Assembly: GCA_025449845.1 (NCBI GenBank)
Contig: JANWIP010000006.1
Coordinates: forward strand, 62,001-126,000
Source of the DNA: Solirubrobacteraceae bacterium
GTDB lineage: Bacteria > Actinomycetota > Thermoleophilia > Solirubrobacterales > Solirubrobacteraceae
Direction: 5' to 3'
DNA length: 64,000 bases
Made by a program: the position numbers and the translations under genes
The notes under the pieces: model-generated
What the model was told of the DNA's origin: nothing
What the model saw: only the letters and a program-made list of their open reading frames with translations
Databases searched by the model: none
In this document: piece after piece, positions 32,661 to 41,473 of the stretch
How positions within the stretch are numbered: position 1 is the stretch's first letter
How the letters are laid out: every line of letters starts with the position of its first letter

Positions 32661-33836
32661 ATGAACATCCTGCGCCGTCTCCCCCTCTCTCGTCTATTGC
32701 TGCTGTGCAGCCTGGTGGTGGCCATCGGGATCGGCATTACGGCCCTGGCGATGGCCGTCGGTGCAGGCCCCACGCCACCCCCGAAGCCCCTCCCGGAAGC
32801 CGTTCACGACGCGCTCGCCACGCGGGTGGGTGGGAACCCTATCCAGGGCGTCAGCGCGCGCATCCAGTTCACCAACCATCTTGTGGAAGGCGCCAACCTG
32901 GCCAGCGGTGGCGGCACGGGCGGCCAGCTCGCCTCAAGCCCACTGCTCACAGGCGCCTCGGGTCGACTGTGGATCGCCGCCGACGGCAGGACGCGCCTGG
33001 AGCTGCAGTCCGAAAACGGCGACAGCCAGTTGCTGTATGACGGGCACACCGTGTCCCTCTACGACGCATCCTCCAACACGCTGTACCGCTACACCCCAAA
33101 GCAGGGCTCAGACGAAGCTCAGAGCTCCTCTTCCAGTGGCGACGCGGCTGGTCACCACGCGATCCCGACGGTGCAGGAAATCCAGGAAGCGATCGCGCAC
33201 GCTACGCCCCACGCGACCTTCTCGGGCGCCACGCCCACCAACATCGCCGGACAGCCCGCCTACACGCTGCGCATCTCCCCCGCGCGCGACGGCGGCCTGA
33301 TTGGTGGCGCGGAGCTCTCCTGGGACGCGGTCCATGGCGTGCCGTTGCGCGCCGCGGTCTACTCGACCACCAGCTCCGCTCCGGTGCTCGAACTGGCGGC
33401 GACGGAAGTCTCCTACGGCCCGGTTGCCAGCTCGACGTTCGATTTCACGCCGCCCGCGAGCGCCAAGGTGCAGGAAGTCACCCCTCCCGAACACGAACCT
33501 TCCGCGGGTGCCGCAGGCGGGGCCGCAGGCGACTCCGCCGGGCACGCTCCCACGGGCCAGCCGGGGCACAGCGGCGCCGACACCCCGAAGGTGACCACCC
33601 ATGGCGAAGGTCTGGCCGGCATCACGGTGATCGAAGGCCAGGCCAAGGATGCCGAAGGCAAGCCCAGCGCCTCCCTGCCGGAAGGGCTGCCCCAGGCCAA
33701 CATCAACGGGACTACGGCCACCGAGCTGCCCACGGCCCTGGGCACGTTGCTCAGCTTTGAGCGCAGCGGCGTCAGATACCTGCTCGTTGGCTCGGTCACG
33801 CCAGCTGCCATCGAGGCGTTCGCGCGGGGTCTGTAG
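32661..33836 (+). CDS. LolA/RseB-like exported protein of an ABC-transporter operon
   Basis: A 391-residue protein with an N-terminal signal or anchor helix (about 10-35). It has a beta-rich LolA/RseB-type body: GRLWIAADGRTRLELQSENG, LLYDGHTVSLYDASSNTLYRY, AYTLRISPARDGG, then LLSFERSGVRYLLVGSV. Such half-barrel proteins in Gram-positive bacteria bind lipids or act as sigma-factor co-regulators. Two low-complexity linkers (EAQSSSSSGD, and the SAGAAGGAAGDSAGH to TTHG stretch) break the fold. The ABC ATPase gene starts 3 bases after the stop and the permease overlaps that, so all three should act together in moving or sensing an envelope component. Confidence 0.75.
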   Translation: MNILRRLPLSRLLLLCSLVVAIGIGITALAMAVGAGPTPPPKPLPEAVHDALATRVGGNPIQGVSARIQFTNHLVEGANLASGGGTGGQLASSPLLTGASGRLWIAADGRTRLELQSENGDSQLLYDGHTVSLYDASSNTLYRYTPKQGSDEAQSSSSSGDAAGHHAIPTVQEIQEAIAHATPHATFSGATPTNIAGQPAYTLRISPARDGGLIGGAELSWDAVHGVPLRAAVYSTTSSAPVLELAATEVSYGPVASSTFDFTPPASAKVQEVTPPEHEPSAGAAGGAAGDSAGHAPTGQPGHSGADTPKVTTHGEGLAGITVIEGQAKDAEGKPSASLPEGLPQANINGTTATELPTALGTLLSFERSGVRYLLVGSVTPAAIEAFARGL

Positions 33837-33838
33837 CC

Positions 33839-34882
33839 GTGAGCGACGCCGCGTCGGCGGCTACCGCGACCCTGCCCGCCGCGTCTGCGCCAGCGGGCGC
33901 CGAAGAGACGCAGCCGGTCAAGGCGCGCGGCCTGGTCAAGCGCTACGACGATGTGTTGGCGGTCGACCACATCGACCTGAACGTGCGCACCGGCGACGTG
34001 TATGGCTTCCTGGGCCCCAACGGCGCGGGCAAGACCACCACGCTGCGCATGGCCCTCGGCCTGATCACGCCCACGGAGGGCAAGGTAGAGCTGTTCGGGC
34101 GCGACCCCCTGCGTCGCGGCGCCGCCGCGCTTGAGGGCGTGGCGGGCTTCGTGGAGGCCCCTCGCTTCTACCCCTACCTGACGGGCCGCAAGAACCTGGA
34201 ACTGCTGGCGGCGCTCGACGGGGCCGGCGCGAAAGAGCGCATTAACGAGGTCCTTGAGGTGGTCGATCTGGCGCCGCGCGCCAAGCACAAGGTCGGCGGC
34301 TACTCCCACGGTATGCGCCAGCGTCTAGGCATCGCCGCCGCGTTGCTGCGCCGCCCGCGCCTGCTGATCCTGGACGAGCCGGCGACGGGCCTGGACCCGG
34401 CCGGGATGCGCGACATGCGCGAGTTGATCCGTCGCCTGGCGGGCGAAGGCATCACCGTGCTGCTCTCTAGCCATCAGCTTCCCGAGGTACAGGAACTGTG
34501 CGACCGGGTGGCGATCGTGGACAAAGGTCGAGTGGTCTACGAGGGCGCCCTTAGCGAGCTGCGCCGCCAGGGCGGGGCGGGTTACCGCCTGCGCACCAGC
34601 GATAACGAGCGCGCACTGGCGTTGGCAAGCGCCCACGGGGGCATTGAGCAGGCTACGAGCGTTGACGGCTACGTGCGTCTGCAGGCGGACGAGCGCGATG
34701 TCGGAGCGCTGTCGGTGGCGCTCGGCCGCGAGGGCATAGCCATCCTTGCCCTGACACCGGAGCTGGCCACGCTTGAGGATCTGTTCTTCTCCTTGACCGA
34801 AGGCCCAACATCCCCAACTCCATCCCCATCCCCGACCTCAGGCTCAGGCTCAGCTTCAGGCTCAGGCCAGGAGAGAACATGA
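33839..34882 (+). CDS. ABC transporter ATP-binding protein
   Basis: A 347-residue ABC-2 exporter ATPase. Walker A GPNGAGKTTT (about 58-67), the signature YSHGMRQRLGIAAALL, Walker B LLILDEPATGLDPAG and the H-loop SSHQLPEVQ are all intact. A C-terminal regulatory extension typical of CcmA/DrrA-like ATPases follows and then ends in a Pro/Ser/Gly low-complexity tail (about 318-347) encoded by short CAGGCT-type repeats. GTG 33839 is 3 bases after the upstream stop; the stop overlaps the permease ATG. Confidence 0.92.
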   Translation: MSDAASAATATLPAASAPAGAEETQPVKARGLVKRYDDVLAVDHIDLNVRTGDVYGFLGPNGAGKTTTLRMALGLITPTEGKVELFGRDPLRRGAAALEGVAGFVEAPRFYPYLTGRKNLELLAALDGAGAKERINEVLEVVDLAPRAKHKVGGYSHGMRQRLGIAAALLRRPRLLILDEPATGLDPAGMRDMRELIRRLAGEGITVLLSSHQLPEVQELCDRVAIVDKGRVVYEGALSELRRQGGAGYRLRTSDNERALALASAHGGIEQATSVDGYVRLQADERDVGALSVALGREGIAILALTPELATLEDLFFSLTEGPTSPTPSPSPTSGSGSASGSGQERT

Positions 34883-35694
34883 CGCTGACTGCCTACCGCT
34901 GGGAGCTGCGCAAGCTGATCTCCCAGAAGCGCACCTACCTGGGTTTGGGGCTGGTGATCGTGCTACCCCTGTTCTTCGTGATCTTTCAGAACTTCCATCA
35001 GCGTCACGACCACGGCGCGGACAACATCTTCGCCTCGCAGATCGGCCAGTCCGGCCTGGCAACGCCGGTGCTGATGCTGCTGTTCCTCTCGGTCTTCATG
35101 CTGCCGCTGGCCGCCGCGCTGGTGGCCGGGGACATCGTGGCGGCCGAGGACGGCAACGGCACGCTGAAGACGATCCTCACGCGCTCGGTCAATCGCGGCC
35201 AGATATTCGCGGCGAAGGCGCTGGCGGCGATGACCTACGCCACGATCGCCGTGTTCCTGTCAGCCTTGGTGGCGACGGTCGGCGGCGTGGCCTCCTGGGG
35301 CTTCAACCACGTCGTCACCTACTCCGGCACGGTCGTTTCGGCCCCAGAAGCCCTGCTGCTGGTGTTCGCCGCCAACTCGGTCTACCTCATACCGCTGCTG
35401 ACGGTGGCAAGCATCGGCGTGCTGCTGTCCACCGTCACGCGCAACAGCGCGGCAGCCGTCGTGGGCACCATCGGCTTCACCATCGTGCTGCTGATCATCG
35501 CGCAGATCCCGGGACTTGAAGGCATCCGCCCCTACCTATTGCACGAACAGTATGAGAACTGGCACGGCCTGCTGCGCACTCCCACCGACTGGGCGCCCAT
35601 CTGGCACTCGCTGTGGGTCTGCGCGCTGTATGCGGGGCCGGCACTGTTCGCCGCATACCTCGTCTTTCTCCGTCGCGACGTGGCCGGCGGCTAA
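34879..35694 (+). CDS. ABC-2 type transporter permease
   Basis: A 271-residue six-helix membrane subunit that pairs with the upstream ATPase. The N-terminal cytoplasmic stretch LTAYRWELRKLISQKRTYLG and the sequence AAEDGNGTLKTILTRSVNRGQI after helix 2 are hallmarks of ABC-2 permeases (the GTLK..L...V.R coupling region). ATG 34879 overlaps the ATPase stop (ATGA). The substrate is unknown; the LolA-like partner hints at a lipid or lipopeptide. Confidence 0.88.
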   Translation: MTLTAYRWELRKLISQKRTYLGLGLVIVLPLFFVIFQNFHQRHDHGADNIFASQIGQSGLATPVLMLLFLSVFMLPLAAALVAGDIVAAEDGNGTLKTILTRSVNRGQIFAAKALAAMTYATIAVFLSALVATVGGVASWGFNHVVTYSGTVVSAPEALLLVFAANSVYLIPLLTVASIGVLLSTVTRNSAAAVVGTIGFTIVLLIIAQIPGLEGIRPYLLHEQYENWHGLLRTPTDWAPIWHSLWVCALYAGPALFAAYLVFLRRDVAGG

Positions 35695-35717
35695 TCAACA
35701 CACCGCCAAGAGCCGCC

Positions 35718-36470
35718 TCAGGGTCGCTTGTACGCGCCGTAGACAATCCCCGAGCCGAGGGTGTTGCCACGGAGCTGGGCCTGGACGGTGCGAGGATCGA
35801 AGCCGGAGGTGAGGCTGAGCGGATGCTTAAGGGCGTATACGAGCATGAGGATGGCCTGCGGTTTTTTGCCTTCCGGGCAGATCCCAGCCCAGCCGACGTG
35901 TCCATTGCTGCTGCGCCCCGCGACCGCACCCGGCGGAAGCTGGCCTGCGGCAAAGCCCCCGGAGCTGGGGTTGATCCCCCCGACCGCCCAGCGGATGGCC
36001 CCCTGAGCCCCCGCGGTGAGGCTGAGCGCGAGCACGAGCAACTGGGAGGTGCCAGCAGGCAGCTTGCCCCACTGCAATGGAGGCGAGACGTTGCCGCCAT
36101 CGCAGGTGTAGCGCGCGGGGATCTTGCCGCTGTGTGGAAAGGCGTCGCTGGCGACGGCGATCTTTCCGGGTGGCGACTTGGCGGTGCTGCCGTTGGGCGA
36201 AGTGCCACCTGAAGTGGTTGGTTTGCCATTCTGGGAGCTCGTGGACTGGGCGCCGTGCGACGTCGAGGTGGACGTCTTTGCAGACGAGGTCGTCGTGGAT
36301 GCCGACGTCGCAGTGTTCGAGCTCGCAGTCGACGGGGCTACGCTTGAAGTCGTCGTGAGTGAGGAAACGCCGGCGGACTGGGTGGCAGTGGAGCTACCTC
36401 CGCAGCCGGCGAGCAGGGCCGCCGTAGCAATAGCGGCGACGAGGATGGAGGGGATTCGGTTTGTCGGCAT
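35718..36470 (-). CDS. PEBP/YbhB-family lipoprotein
   Basis: A 250-residue exported protein: signal peptide with lipobox LLAGC (about 19-23), a Ser/Thr-rich linker (about 26-105), then a phosphatidylethanolamine-binding/Raf-kinase-inhibitor-like domain. Domain marks are IPARYTCDGGNVSPPLQW with the ligand-binding Asp, AIRWAVGGINP and the GWAGICPEGKKP loop. The wall-spanning linker and lipid anchor place the domain outside the membrane. The ligand is unknown. It is convergent with the ABC permease, 23 bases apart. Confidence 0.85.
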   Translation of the reverse strand: MPTNRIPSILVAAIATAALLAGCGGSSTATQSAGVSSLTTTSSVAPSTASSNTATSASTTTSSAKTSTSTSHGAQSTSSQNGKPTTSGGTSPNGSTAKSPPGKIAVASDAFPHSGKIPARYTCDGGNVSPPLQWGKLPAGTSQLLVLALSLTAGAQGAIRWAVGGINPSSGGFAAGQLPPGAVAGRSSNGHVGWAGICPEGKKPQAILMLVYALKHPLSLTSGFDPRTVQAQLRGNTLGSGIVYGAYKRP

Positions 36471-36548
36471 TGGTCGGTCAGCCTACTCGACAGACGGCCG
36501 CACGGCGACATCTGACGCCAGACGTTTCTGACTCCCAAAACGCCTTGG

Positions 36549-37508
36549 TCAGCTCACCTCGGCGGGCAGCTCGATGGCACTGAGCTCCACCTCGCCGGCA
36601 AGCCGCCGGACCTCGCGCGGATCGATCAGCCCGGCGCCCAGACGCCCTGTCGACTCCGCACCACAGGCCACGCCGAAGCGCAGACACTCATCAGGCGAGC
36701 TGTCGCTGTAGCGCGCGGCGACATATCCCGCGAGGAAGGCATCGCCCGAGCCCCGCTTGGCGACCGGCTCACGCAACTCGACGCGCGCGCGACGCAGCTG
36801 CGGCTGGCCATCGATGAGCACCTGCGCGAAGCAGCCGTCGGGCAACGTCATAATCGCCTCGCGCGCACCGAGCGCAACGATCTCGCGTACCGCAAGCGAG
36901 CGTTCGGCGTCGTCGTTGAACTCGTGTCCGACCAGCTCCTCGGCCTCGAGCACGTTGGGCGAGACCACGTCCGGTTCGGCCCTGACCGATTGATGCAGAG
37001 GATCGCCGTCGGCGTCGATCATGATCGTGACGCCGGTGCGCTGCAGTTCACGGATGAGCGTGGCGTAGATGTCGGGGTCCACGCCGCGCGGGATCGACCC
37101 GGCGAACACCACGATCGCGGCCCCGCGCGCGAGATACAGCAGCTTGTCGCGGAACAGCTCGACCTCGTGCTCGGAGACGGAAGGCCCGCGCTCATTGATC
37201 TCCGTCTGCTGCCCATCGGTCGGGTCGAGCACCGAGGTGTTAGTGCGCGACTCCTCGCGGATGCGCACGAAGTCGTTGAGGATCGATTCGGCGGTGAGCT
37301 CGTCGACGATGCGTGTGCCTGTGGCCCCACCCGCCATGCCGGTGGCGATTACTGGCTGCCCCAGCGCCTTCAGCGCACGGGCGATGTTGACGCCCTTACC
37401 GCCGGCCATCGTGCGCTGCTCGACGGTGCGGTGGCGCCGTCCGAGGCGAAAGTTGGGGACCGACAGCGACTTGTCGATCGCCGCATTCAGGGTCACCGTG
37501 ATGATCAT
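36549..37508 (-). CDS. 1-phosphofructokinase-type PfkB sugar kinase
   Basis: A 319-residue ribokinase-fold kinase of the hexose (1-phosphofructokinase/tagatose-6-phosphate kinase) branch. It begins MIITVTLNAAIDKS and has GGKGVNIARALKALG (PfkB signature 1), DADGDPLHQ, PNVLEAEELVG and KRGSGDAFLAGY with the catalytic base at about Asp256. The second signature usually reads GAGD; here it is GSGD. No PTS fructose genes are adjacent, so the substrate could instead be fructose 6-phosphate or tagatose 6-phosphate. Confidence 0.87.
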   Translation of the reverse strand: MIITVTLNAAIDKSLSVPNFRLGRRHRTVEQRTMAGGKGVNIARALKALGQPVIATGMAGGATGTRIVDELTAESILNDFVRIREESRTNTSVLDPTDGQQTEINERGPSVSEHEVELFRDKLLYLARGAAIVVFAGSIPRGVDPDIYATLIRELQRTGVTIMIDADGDPLHQSVRAEPDVVSPNVLEAEELVGHEFNDDAERSLAVREIVALGAREAIMTLPDGCFAQVLIDGQPQLRRARVELREPVAKRGSGDAFLAGYVAARYSDSSPDECLRFGVACGAESTGRLGAGLIDPREVRRLAGEVELSAIELPAEVS

Positions 37509-37594
37509 CCCGTTCTCACATCCGCCTTCCCGGCTCCCGGTCGCCTAGACAGCGCCCGTTAGGCCCTTGCAGAGGGTAGCGGAAGCGGAGAGAG

Positions 37595-38551
37595 CTACCC
37601 CGACAGGCCCCAGGCCAACTCACGCAGGCGCTCGGCCTCGGCGCGCGCGGCCACAGCCGGCTCGCCGCCGGCAACCAGGTGCGCCCCCGCGATGGAGCGC
37701 GAGGCCGTAATCAGACCCGCGGCGCGGCCGGGGGCGAACGCGGGAGATAGATCCTCAACCCGGCCGCCCTGCGCGCCGACGCCGGGCAGCAGGAAGACGG
37801 CGCTCGGCATCAACTCGCGGGCGCGCAACAGATGCTCGGGTGCGGTGGCCCCTACGACGGCGCCAACATCGCTGAGGCCACCCTCTCCGCCGCTGAGGCC
37901 ACCCTCTCCGCCGCTGAGGGCACTTTCTCCGCCAGTCCCTCCCAGTCCCGGACGGCCCAAATCCTCCCCCAAATCCTCCACGAGCCCCGCGAGGCGTTCC
38001 CACACCCTCCCGCCGCCAGCAAGCTCAAGGTCCTCGACGTCGGCAGCGCCGGGATTAGAAGTGCGCACGAGTACCAACACACCGGCCCCTATGGCTCGGG
38101 CAGCCGCGACAAACGGCTCGATCGAATCACGCCCCATCAGCGGATTGACGGTGATCATGTCCGCCCCAAGTCCAGGCACTGGCCCAAAGGGCGTTTCGCG
38201 TCCGCCGAAGAGCGAATCGGCATAGGCCTGCGCGGTTACGTCGATATCACCACGCTTGCCGTCGGCGATCACCAGCAGGCCCGCCTCGCGGGCATGCGCA
38301 GCGAGGGCACTCAGGATCGTCTGCCCGGTCGCGCCAAGCACCTCAAAACGAGCCAGCTGCAGCTTGACGGCCACGCAAGCGGGCGCAACTGCATCGATCA
38401 GCGCCAAGCAATGCCTGAGAATCGCGACACCCGCACGCTGCACAGGCGGCACCTCAACATCCTGACTGGAACGACCCTCAAGCCCACCCGGCCAAAGCGC
38501 CGCCGGATCGGGATCAAGGCCGAGCACGATCTGCGACTCGCGCTCGGCCAC
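37595..38551 (-). CDS. pyrF: Orotidine-5'-phosphate decarboxylase, type 2
   Basis: Last step of UMP synthesis. This is the long (type 2) form common in actinobacteria, 318 residues from a GTG start. Marks are VLGLDPDP, the catalytic IADGKRGDIDVTAQAY, MITVNPLMGRDSIEPF, and LLPGVGAQGGR with the phosphate-binding end LITASRSI. Between the VEDLGEDLG helix and GAVVGATAPEH is an extra loop made of three 7-residue repeats (GGESALS, GGEGGLS, GGEGGLS), encoded by three 21-bp direct repeats at 37871-37933, the first two identical. The repeat is not part of the fold and looks like a recent expansion. Confidence 0.92.
   Translation of the reverse strand: MAERESQIVLGLDPDPAALWPGGLEGRSSQDVEVPPVQRAGVAILRHCLALIDAVAPACVAVKLQLARFEVLGATGQTILSALAAHAREAGLLVIADGKRGDIDVTAQAYADSLFGGRETPFGPVPGLGADMITVNPLMGRDSIEPFVAAARAIGAGVLVLVRTSNPGAADVEDLELAGGGRVWERLAGLVEDLGEDLGRPGLGGTGGESALSGGEGGLSGGEGGLSDVGAVVGATAPEHLLRARELMPSAVFLLPGVGAQGGRVEDLSPAFAPGRAAGLITASRSIAGAHLVAGGEPAVAARAEAERLRELAWGLSG
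37871..37933. repeat. 3 x 21-bp in-frame tandem repeat inside pyrF
   Basis: Units at 37871-37891, 37892-37912 and 37913-37933 begin GCTGAGGCCACCCTCTCCGC. The first two are identical and the third differs at three positions. Confidence 0.9.
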
Positions 38552-38583
38552 ACGTGCCGCGAGAGTGTCGCCGAAGGTGCCGA

Positions 38584-38862
38584 TCAGCGCCCCTTGACCG
38601 CGCTCTTCAGGCCGCTACCAGCCGTAAACCGGGGGATGCGCGTAGCGGCGATCTGGATGCGCTCACCCGTGCGGGGATTGACCCCTTGGCGCGCGCCGCG
38701 CTCGCCCACATGAAACTTGCCGAACCCCGACAAGGTGATCTCGCTGCCACGTCGCAAAGCGTCCTCAACGGTAGCCAAAACGGCCTCCACGGCGCGCGTA
38801 GCATCCTGCTTGGTCAGCTCAGCGCGGTCGGCAACCTGATCGACCAGCTCGGACTTCGTCAC
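38584..38862 (-). CDS. hup: HU-family DNA-binding protein
   Basis: A 92-residue histone-like nucleoid protein. It opens VTKSELVDQVADRAELTK, continues SGFGKFHVGERGARQGVNPRTGERIQI (the beta arms and the DNA-intercalating Pro context), and ends KSAVKGR. GTG 38862 is preceded by GAGGAGG 5 bases upstream; an upstream open frame has no similarity. The short C-terminus lacks the Lys-rich tail of mycobacterial HupB. Confidence 0.93.
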   Translation of the reverse strand: MTKSELVDQVADRAELTKQDATRAVEAVLATVEDALRRGSEITLSGFGKFHVGERGARQGVNPRTGERIQIAATRIPRFTAGSGLKSAVKGR

Positions 38863-38990
38863 TTCGTCCTCCTCGTTCCGTTCATGTATACCGACCCCGT
38901 CCAAAAAGCTAACACCGTCCGCGGACGGCGCATTGGTCCGGGTCCGCGGACAGCGCGCTGATCCGCAGGCGGCACGCCGGCCCAACGCAA

Positions 38991-38996
38991 TACGAT
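38991..38996 (+). promoter_or_regulatory. -10 element TACGAT of a small membrane protein gene
   Basis: TACGAT ends 7 bases before ATG 39004, matching the leaderless spacing seen elsewhere. Confidence 0.5.
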
Positions 38997-39003
38997 GGCC
39001 GCG

Positions 39004-39144
39004 ATGACTCTCGAACGCGGAGCCTGGATCGCCACCGTGCTGGTCGCGCTGCTGACCGCCATCCTGGTGGCCCTGGAGGGCTACACGGGCTATGCGGCCC
39101 TCTCACTTGCCGTCGGGGCGTCCGCCGCGATCAACCTGTTCTGA
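39004..39144 (+). CDS. Small two-helix membrane protein (46 aa)
   Basis: A 46-residue frame beginning MTLERGAW and made of two hydrophobic segments (about 8-22 and 28-44) separated by EGYTGY. The last 14 bases overlap the 3' end of the convergent rdgB gene. A -10-like TACGAT 7 bases upstream makes expression plausible. Similar in size and style to the 49-aa protein at 6207, but not a clear homologue. No family recognised. Confidence 0.5.
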   Translation: MTLERGAWIATVLVALLTAILVALEGYTGYAALSLAVGASAAINLF

Positions 39145-39742
39145 GCGCCTGCTCTGAGCGCCGCAGCCACTCCTCCAGCGCGCGCGCAGCCTTGCCCCGG
39201 TGGCTGATCGCGTCCTTCTGCGCATCACTCAACTCGGCCATCGTCATCCCCTCGGGCCCATCCAGCGGCAGAAACGCGGGGTCATAGCCAAATCCCCGCT
39301 CGCCCCGCAGCTCCCCGGCAAGCCGCCCGGCGCAGCGCTCCTCAAACACCCGCTCGACACCCCCGAGCGGATCGACGTAGGCAATCGCGCAGACATACTC
39401 CAACCCACTCCCCGCGGGCGCCTCGCCCAGCAGCTTGCGCAGGTTCTCCTCATCCGAGGCGTCCTCCCCGGCATAGCGAGCCGAGCGCACCCCTGGCGCG
39501 CCCCCGAGTGCGGCAGCCTCGATCCCGGAGTCATCCGCAATCGCGACGCCCCCGGTCACAAGCGCGGCTGCGCGTGCCTTGCCAAGCGCGTTCTCGGCAA
39601 AGGTCTCCCCGTCCTCCGGCGGCAGCTGCACATCCTGGGGCAACACCTTCACCTCAAACCCCACGAGCAGGCGAGCGAACTCGCGTCGCTTGTGCTCGTT
39701 GTGAGTGGCGAGAAGAAGTTGCACGCGACGCGACCCAGTCAA
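39131..39742 (-). CDS. rdgB: XTP/dITP pyrophosphatase (RdgB/HAM1)
   Basis: House-cleaning enzyme that hydrolyses dITP and XTP. The 203-residue frame has LLLATHNEHKRREFARLL, PPEDGETFAENALGKARAAA, the IADDSGIEAAALGGAPGVRSARYAG signature and RGFGYDPAFLP near the C-terminus, followed by ELSDAQKDAISHRGKA. The ORF opens with TTG at 39742; GTG 39724 (VQLLLATHN) is an equally good start, and neither has a clear ribosome site. It follows rph by 7 bases, the usual rph-rdgB pairing, so it is probably translated from the murI-rph-rdgB transcript. Confidence 0.92.
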   Translation of the reverse strand: MTGSRRVQLLLATHNEHKRREFARLLVGFEVKVLPQDVQLPPEDGETFAENALGKARAAALVTGGVAIADDSGIEAAALGGAPGVRSARYAGEDASDEENLRKLLGEAPAGSGLEYVCAIAYVDPLGGVERVFEERCAGRLAGELRGERGFGYDPAFLPLDGPEGMTMAELSDAQKDAISHRGKAARALEEWLRRSEQALRTG

Positions 39743-39749
39743 ACGCGCT

Positions 39750-40550
39750 TCAGGCAGCCCCGGCGATGGCCTGTTCCTGCAACCCCCGCAGCTGCTCGAT
39801 CCCGGCGCCAGCCAGCGCCAGCAGCTCGTCCAGATGCGCCCGCGAAAGCGGCGTGCGCTCAGCCGTCGCCTGCACCTCGATCAGCCCTCCCTCCCCGGTC
39901 ATCACGACATTGGCATCGACCTCGGCGGTTGAGTCCTCGGAGTAGTCGAGATCCAAGAGCGCCATGCCCTCCACCATGCCGCAGGACACGGCCGCGACCG
40001 AGCCCGTGAGCGGCGAGCGCTCGAGCTTTCCCTCCTCGCGCAGGCGCGCACAGGCCAAGGCAAGCGCCACGAACGCCCCGGTGATGGAAGCGCAGCGAGT
40101 CCCGCCATCGGCCTGCAGCACATCGCAGTCGAGATAGATCGTGCGCTCCCCTAGAGCCTCGAAGTCGATCACTCCGCGCAGCGAACGCCCGATCAGGCGC
40201 TGGATCTCAACCGAACGCCCATCCAAGCGTCCCTTGCTGATGTCGCGCTGCTTGCGATCCCCTGTGGAGGCGGGCAGCATGCCGTACTCGGCAGTGACCC
40301 AGCCACGCCCCTTGCCGGCCATCCAGCGCGGCACCGATTCCTGCGCGGAGGCGGTGCAGATCACGCGGGTCTCCCCCACCGATATCAGCGCGGACCCGGT
40401 GGCCGGCCGCACGAACCCCGGCTCGATGGTGGTGGGCCGCAGCCCGTCGGCGCCGCGCCCGTAGCTGCGCTCGATCGCGGCGGAGCCCGCACCCGCGTCG
40501 GAGCCCGCATCCGGGCCCGAGCCAGCACCCACTCCTGCATCGCCGCTCAC
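39750..40550 (-). CDS. rph: Ribonuclease PH
   Basis: Phosphorolytic 3'-end trimming of tRNA precursors. The 266 residues contain GFVRPATGSALISVGETRVICTAS-type N-terminal strands, GWVTAEYGMLPASTGDR, RDISKGRLDGRSVEIQRLIGRSLR (phosphate and RNA binding) and DCDVLQADGGTRCASITGA. GTG 40550 overlaps the murI stop, coupling translation. The first roughly 25 residues are a Gly/Ala/Asp/Ser low-complexity extension (GAGSGPDAGSDAGAGS) absent from typical 240-residue RNase PH; the functional start may be further in. Confidence 0.93.
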   Translation of the reverse strand: MSGDAGVGAGSGPDAGSDAGAGSAAIERSYGRGADGLRPTTIEPGFVRPATGSALISVGETRVICTASAQESVPRWMAGKGRGWVTAEYGMLPASTGDRKQRDISKGRLDGRSVEIQRLIGRSLRGVIDFEALGERTIYLDCDVLQADGGTRCASITGAFVALALACARLREEGKLERSPLTGSVAAVSCGMVEGMALLDLDYSEDSTAEVDANVVMTGEGGLIEVQATAERTPLSRAHLDELLALAGAGIEQLRGLQEQAIAGAA

Positions 40551-41416
40551 GCGAGCACCTCCACGCCAGCCAGCTCAACCTGCTCGACCGCAGCCAGCGG
40601 CATCTGCAGAAAGCGGGTGCCCAACTCGTGAAAGACCTCCGTATCGCCGGTGCAGAGAAAGCGATAGTCCCCCTCCCCGGCGCGCGGATTGCGCAGGTCA
40701 CGGGTGCTGAGCGCATGCTCGACCTGCCTCGCCAAGGCTGCCCCGGAGCTGATGAGCGTGACTGTCGGGCCGAGCATTCGCTGCAACATAGGCTGAATCA
40801 GCGGGTAGTGCGTGCAGCCCAGGATCACGGTGTCGCAATCGGCCTCGCGCAGCGGCGCGCAAGCCGCGCGCACAACCTCGACGGCACGCTCGTCGAACTG
40901 CTCCCCCGCCTGGATGATCGCGGCCAGCCCGGGGCAGGGCACGGCGTGCAGTGTCACGTGAGGATCGATCGCAAGCACGGCCTCCTCATACGCGCGGCTG
41001 GCAACGGTCGTGGGCGTGGCCAGCAGCCCGATGCGCCCGCTGCGCGTGGCGGCCACGGCGCGCAGCGCCTCCGGCCTGACGACACCCAGCACGTCGAGCC
41101 CCAGCGTGGTCTGCATCATGCGCCGGTTCAAGCTGGGCAGCGCGGCCGAAGTCGCCGAGTTGCAGGCGACCACCAGGAGCTTGGCGCCTCGCCGCAAGAG
41201 CTCCTCGGCGATCTCCGCCGAGAAGCGCTCGATCTCCGCCGGCTGGCGTTCGCCGTAGGGGAAGCGAGCAGTGTCACCGAGATAGAGGAAGTCCTCGTGC
41301 GGCAGCCTCACGAGCAGCTCGTGCAGGACCGTCAGCCCGCCCACGCCCGAGTCGAACACGCCGATCGGTCGGCTGCGGTGATCGGTTGCCGTTGCACTCG
41401 TCACCCGGCTCATCAT
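40547..41416 (-). CDS. murI: Glutamate racemase
   Basis: Supplies D-glutamate for peptidoglycan. The 289-residue protein has the two catalytic cysteines in VACNSATSAA (Cys85) and ILGCTHYPL (Cys201, with His203), plus FDSGVGGLTV (Asp22) and LYLGDTARFPYG. ATG 41416 is preceded by GGAGGAGA about 14 bases upstream, a loose fit; ATG 41413 is equivalent. The longer open frame upstream runs into the divergent glycosyltransferase and is spurious. First gene of the coupled murI-rph-rdgB set. Confidence 0.93.
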   Translation of the reverse strand: MMSRVTSATATDHRSRPIGVFDSGVGGLTVLHELLVRLPHEDFLYLGDTARFPYGERQPAEIERFSAEIAEELLRRGAKLLVVACNSATSAALPSLNRRMMQTTLGLDVLGVVRPEALRAVAATRSGRIGLLATPTTVASRAYEEAVLAIDPHVTLHAVPCPGLAAIIQAGEQFDERAVEVVRAACAPLREADCDTVILGCTHYPLIQPMLQRMLGPTVTLISSGAALARQVEHALSTRDLRNPRAGEGDYRFLCTGDTEVFHELGTRFLQMPLAAVEQVELAGVEVLA

Positions 41417-41461
41417 TCCAGAGCGCTCTCCTCCGCGGATGCCGCGCGCGAGCCGGAGCGC

Positions 41462-41467
41462 TACGGT
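41462..41467 (+). promoter_or_regulatory. -10 element TACGGT (leaderless)
   Basis: TACGGT ends 6 bases before ATG 41474 in the 57-bp divergent gap with murI. Confidence 0.5.
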
Positions 41468-41473
41468 CCGCCC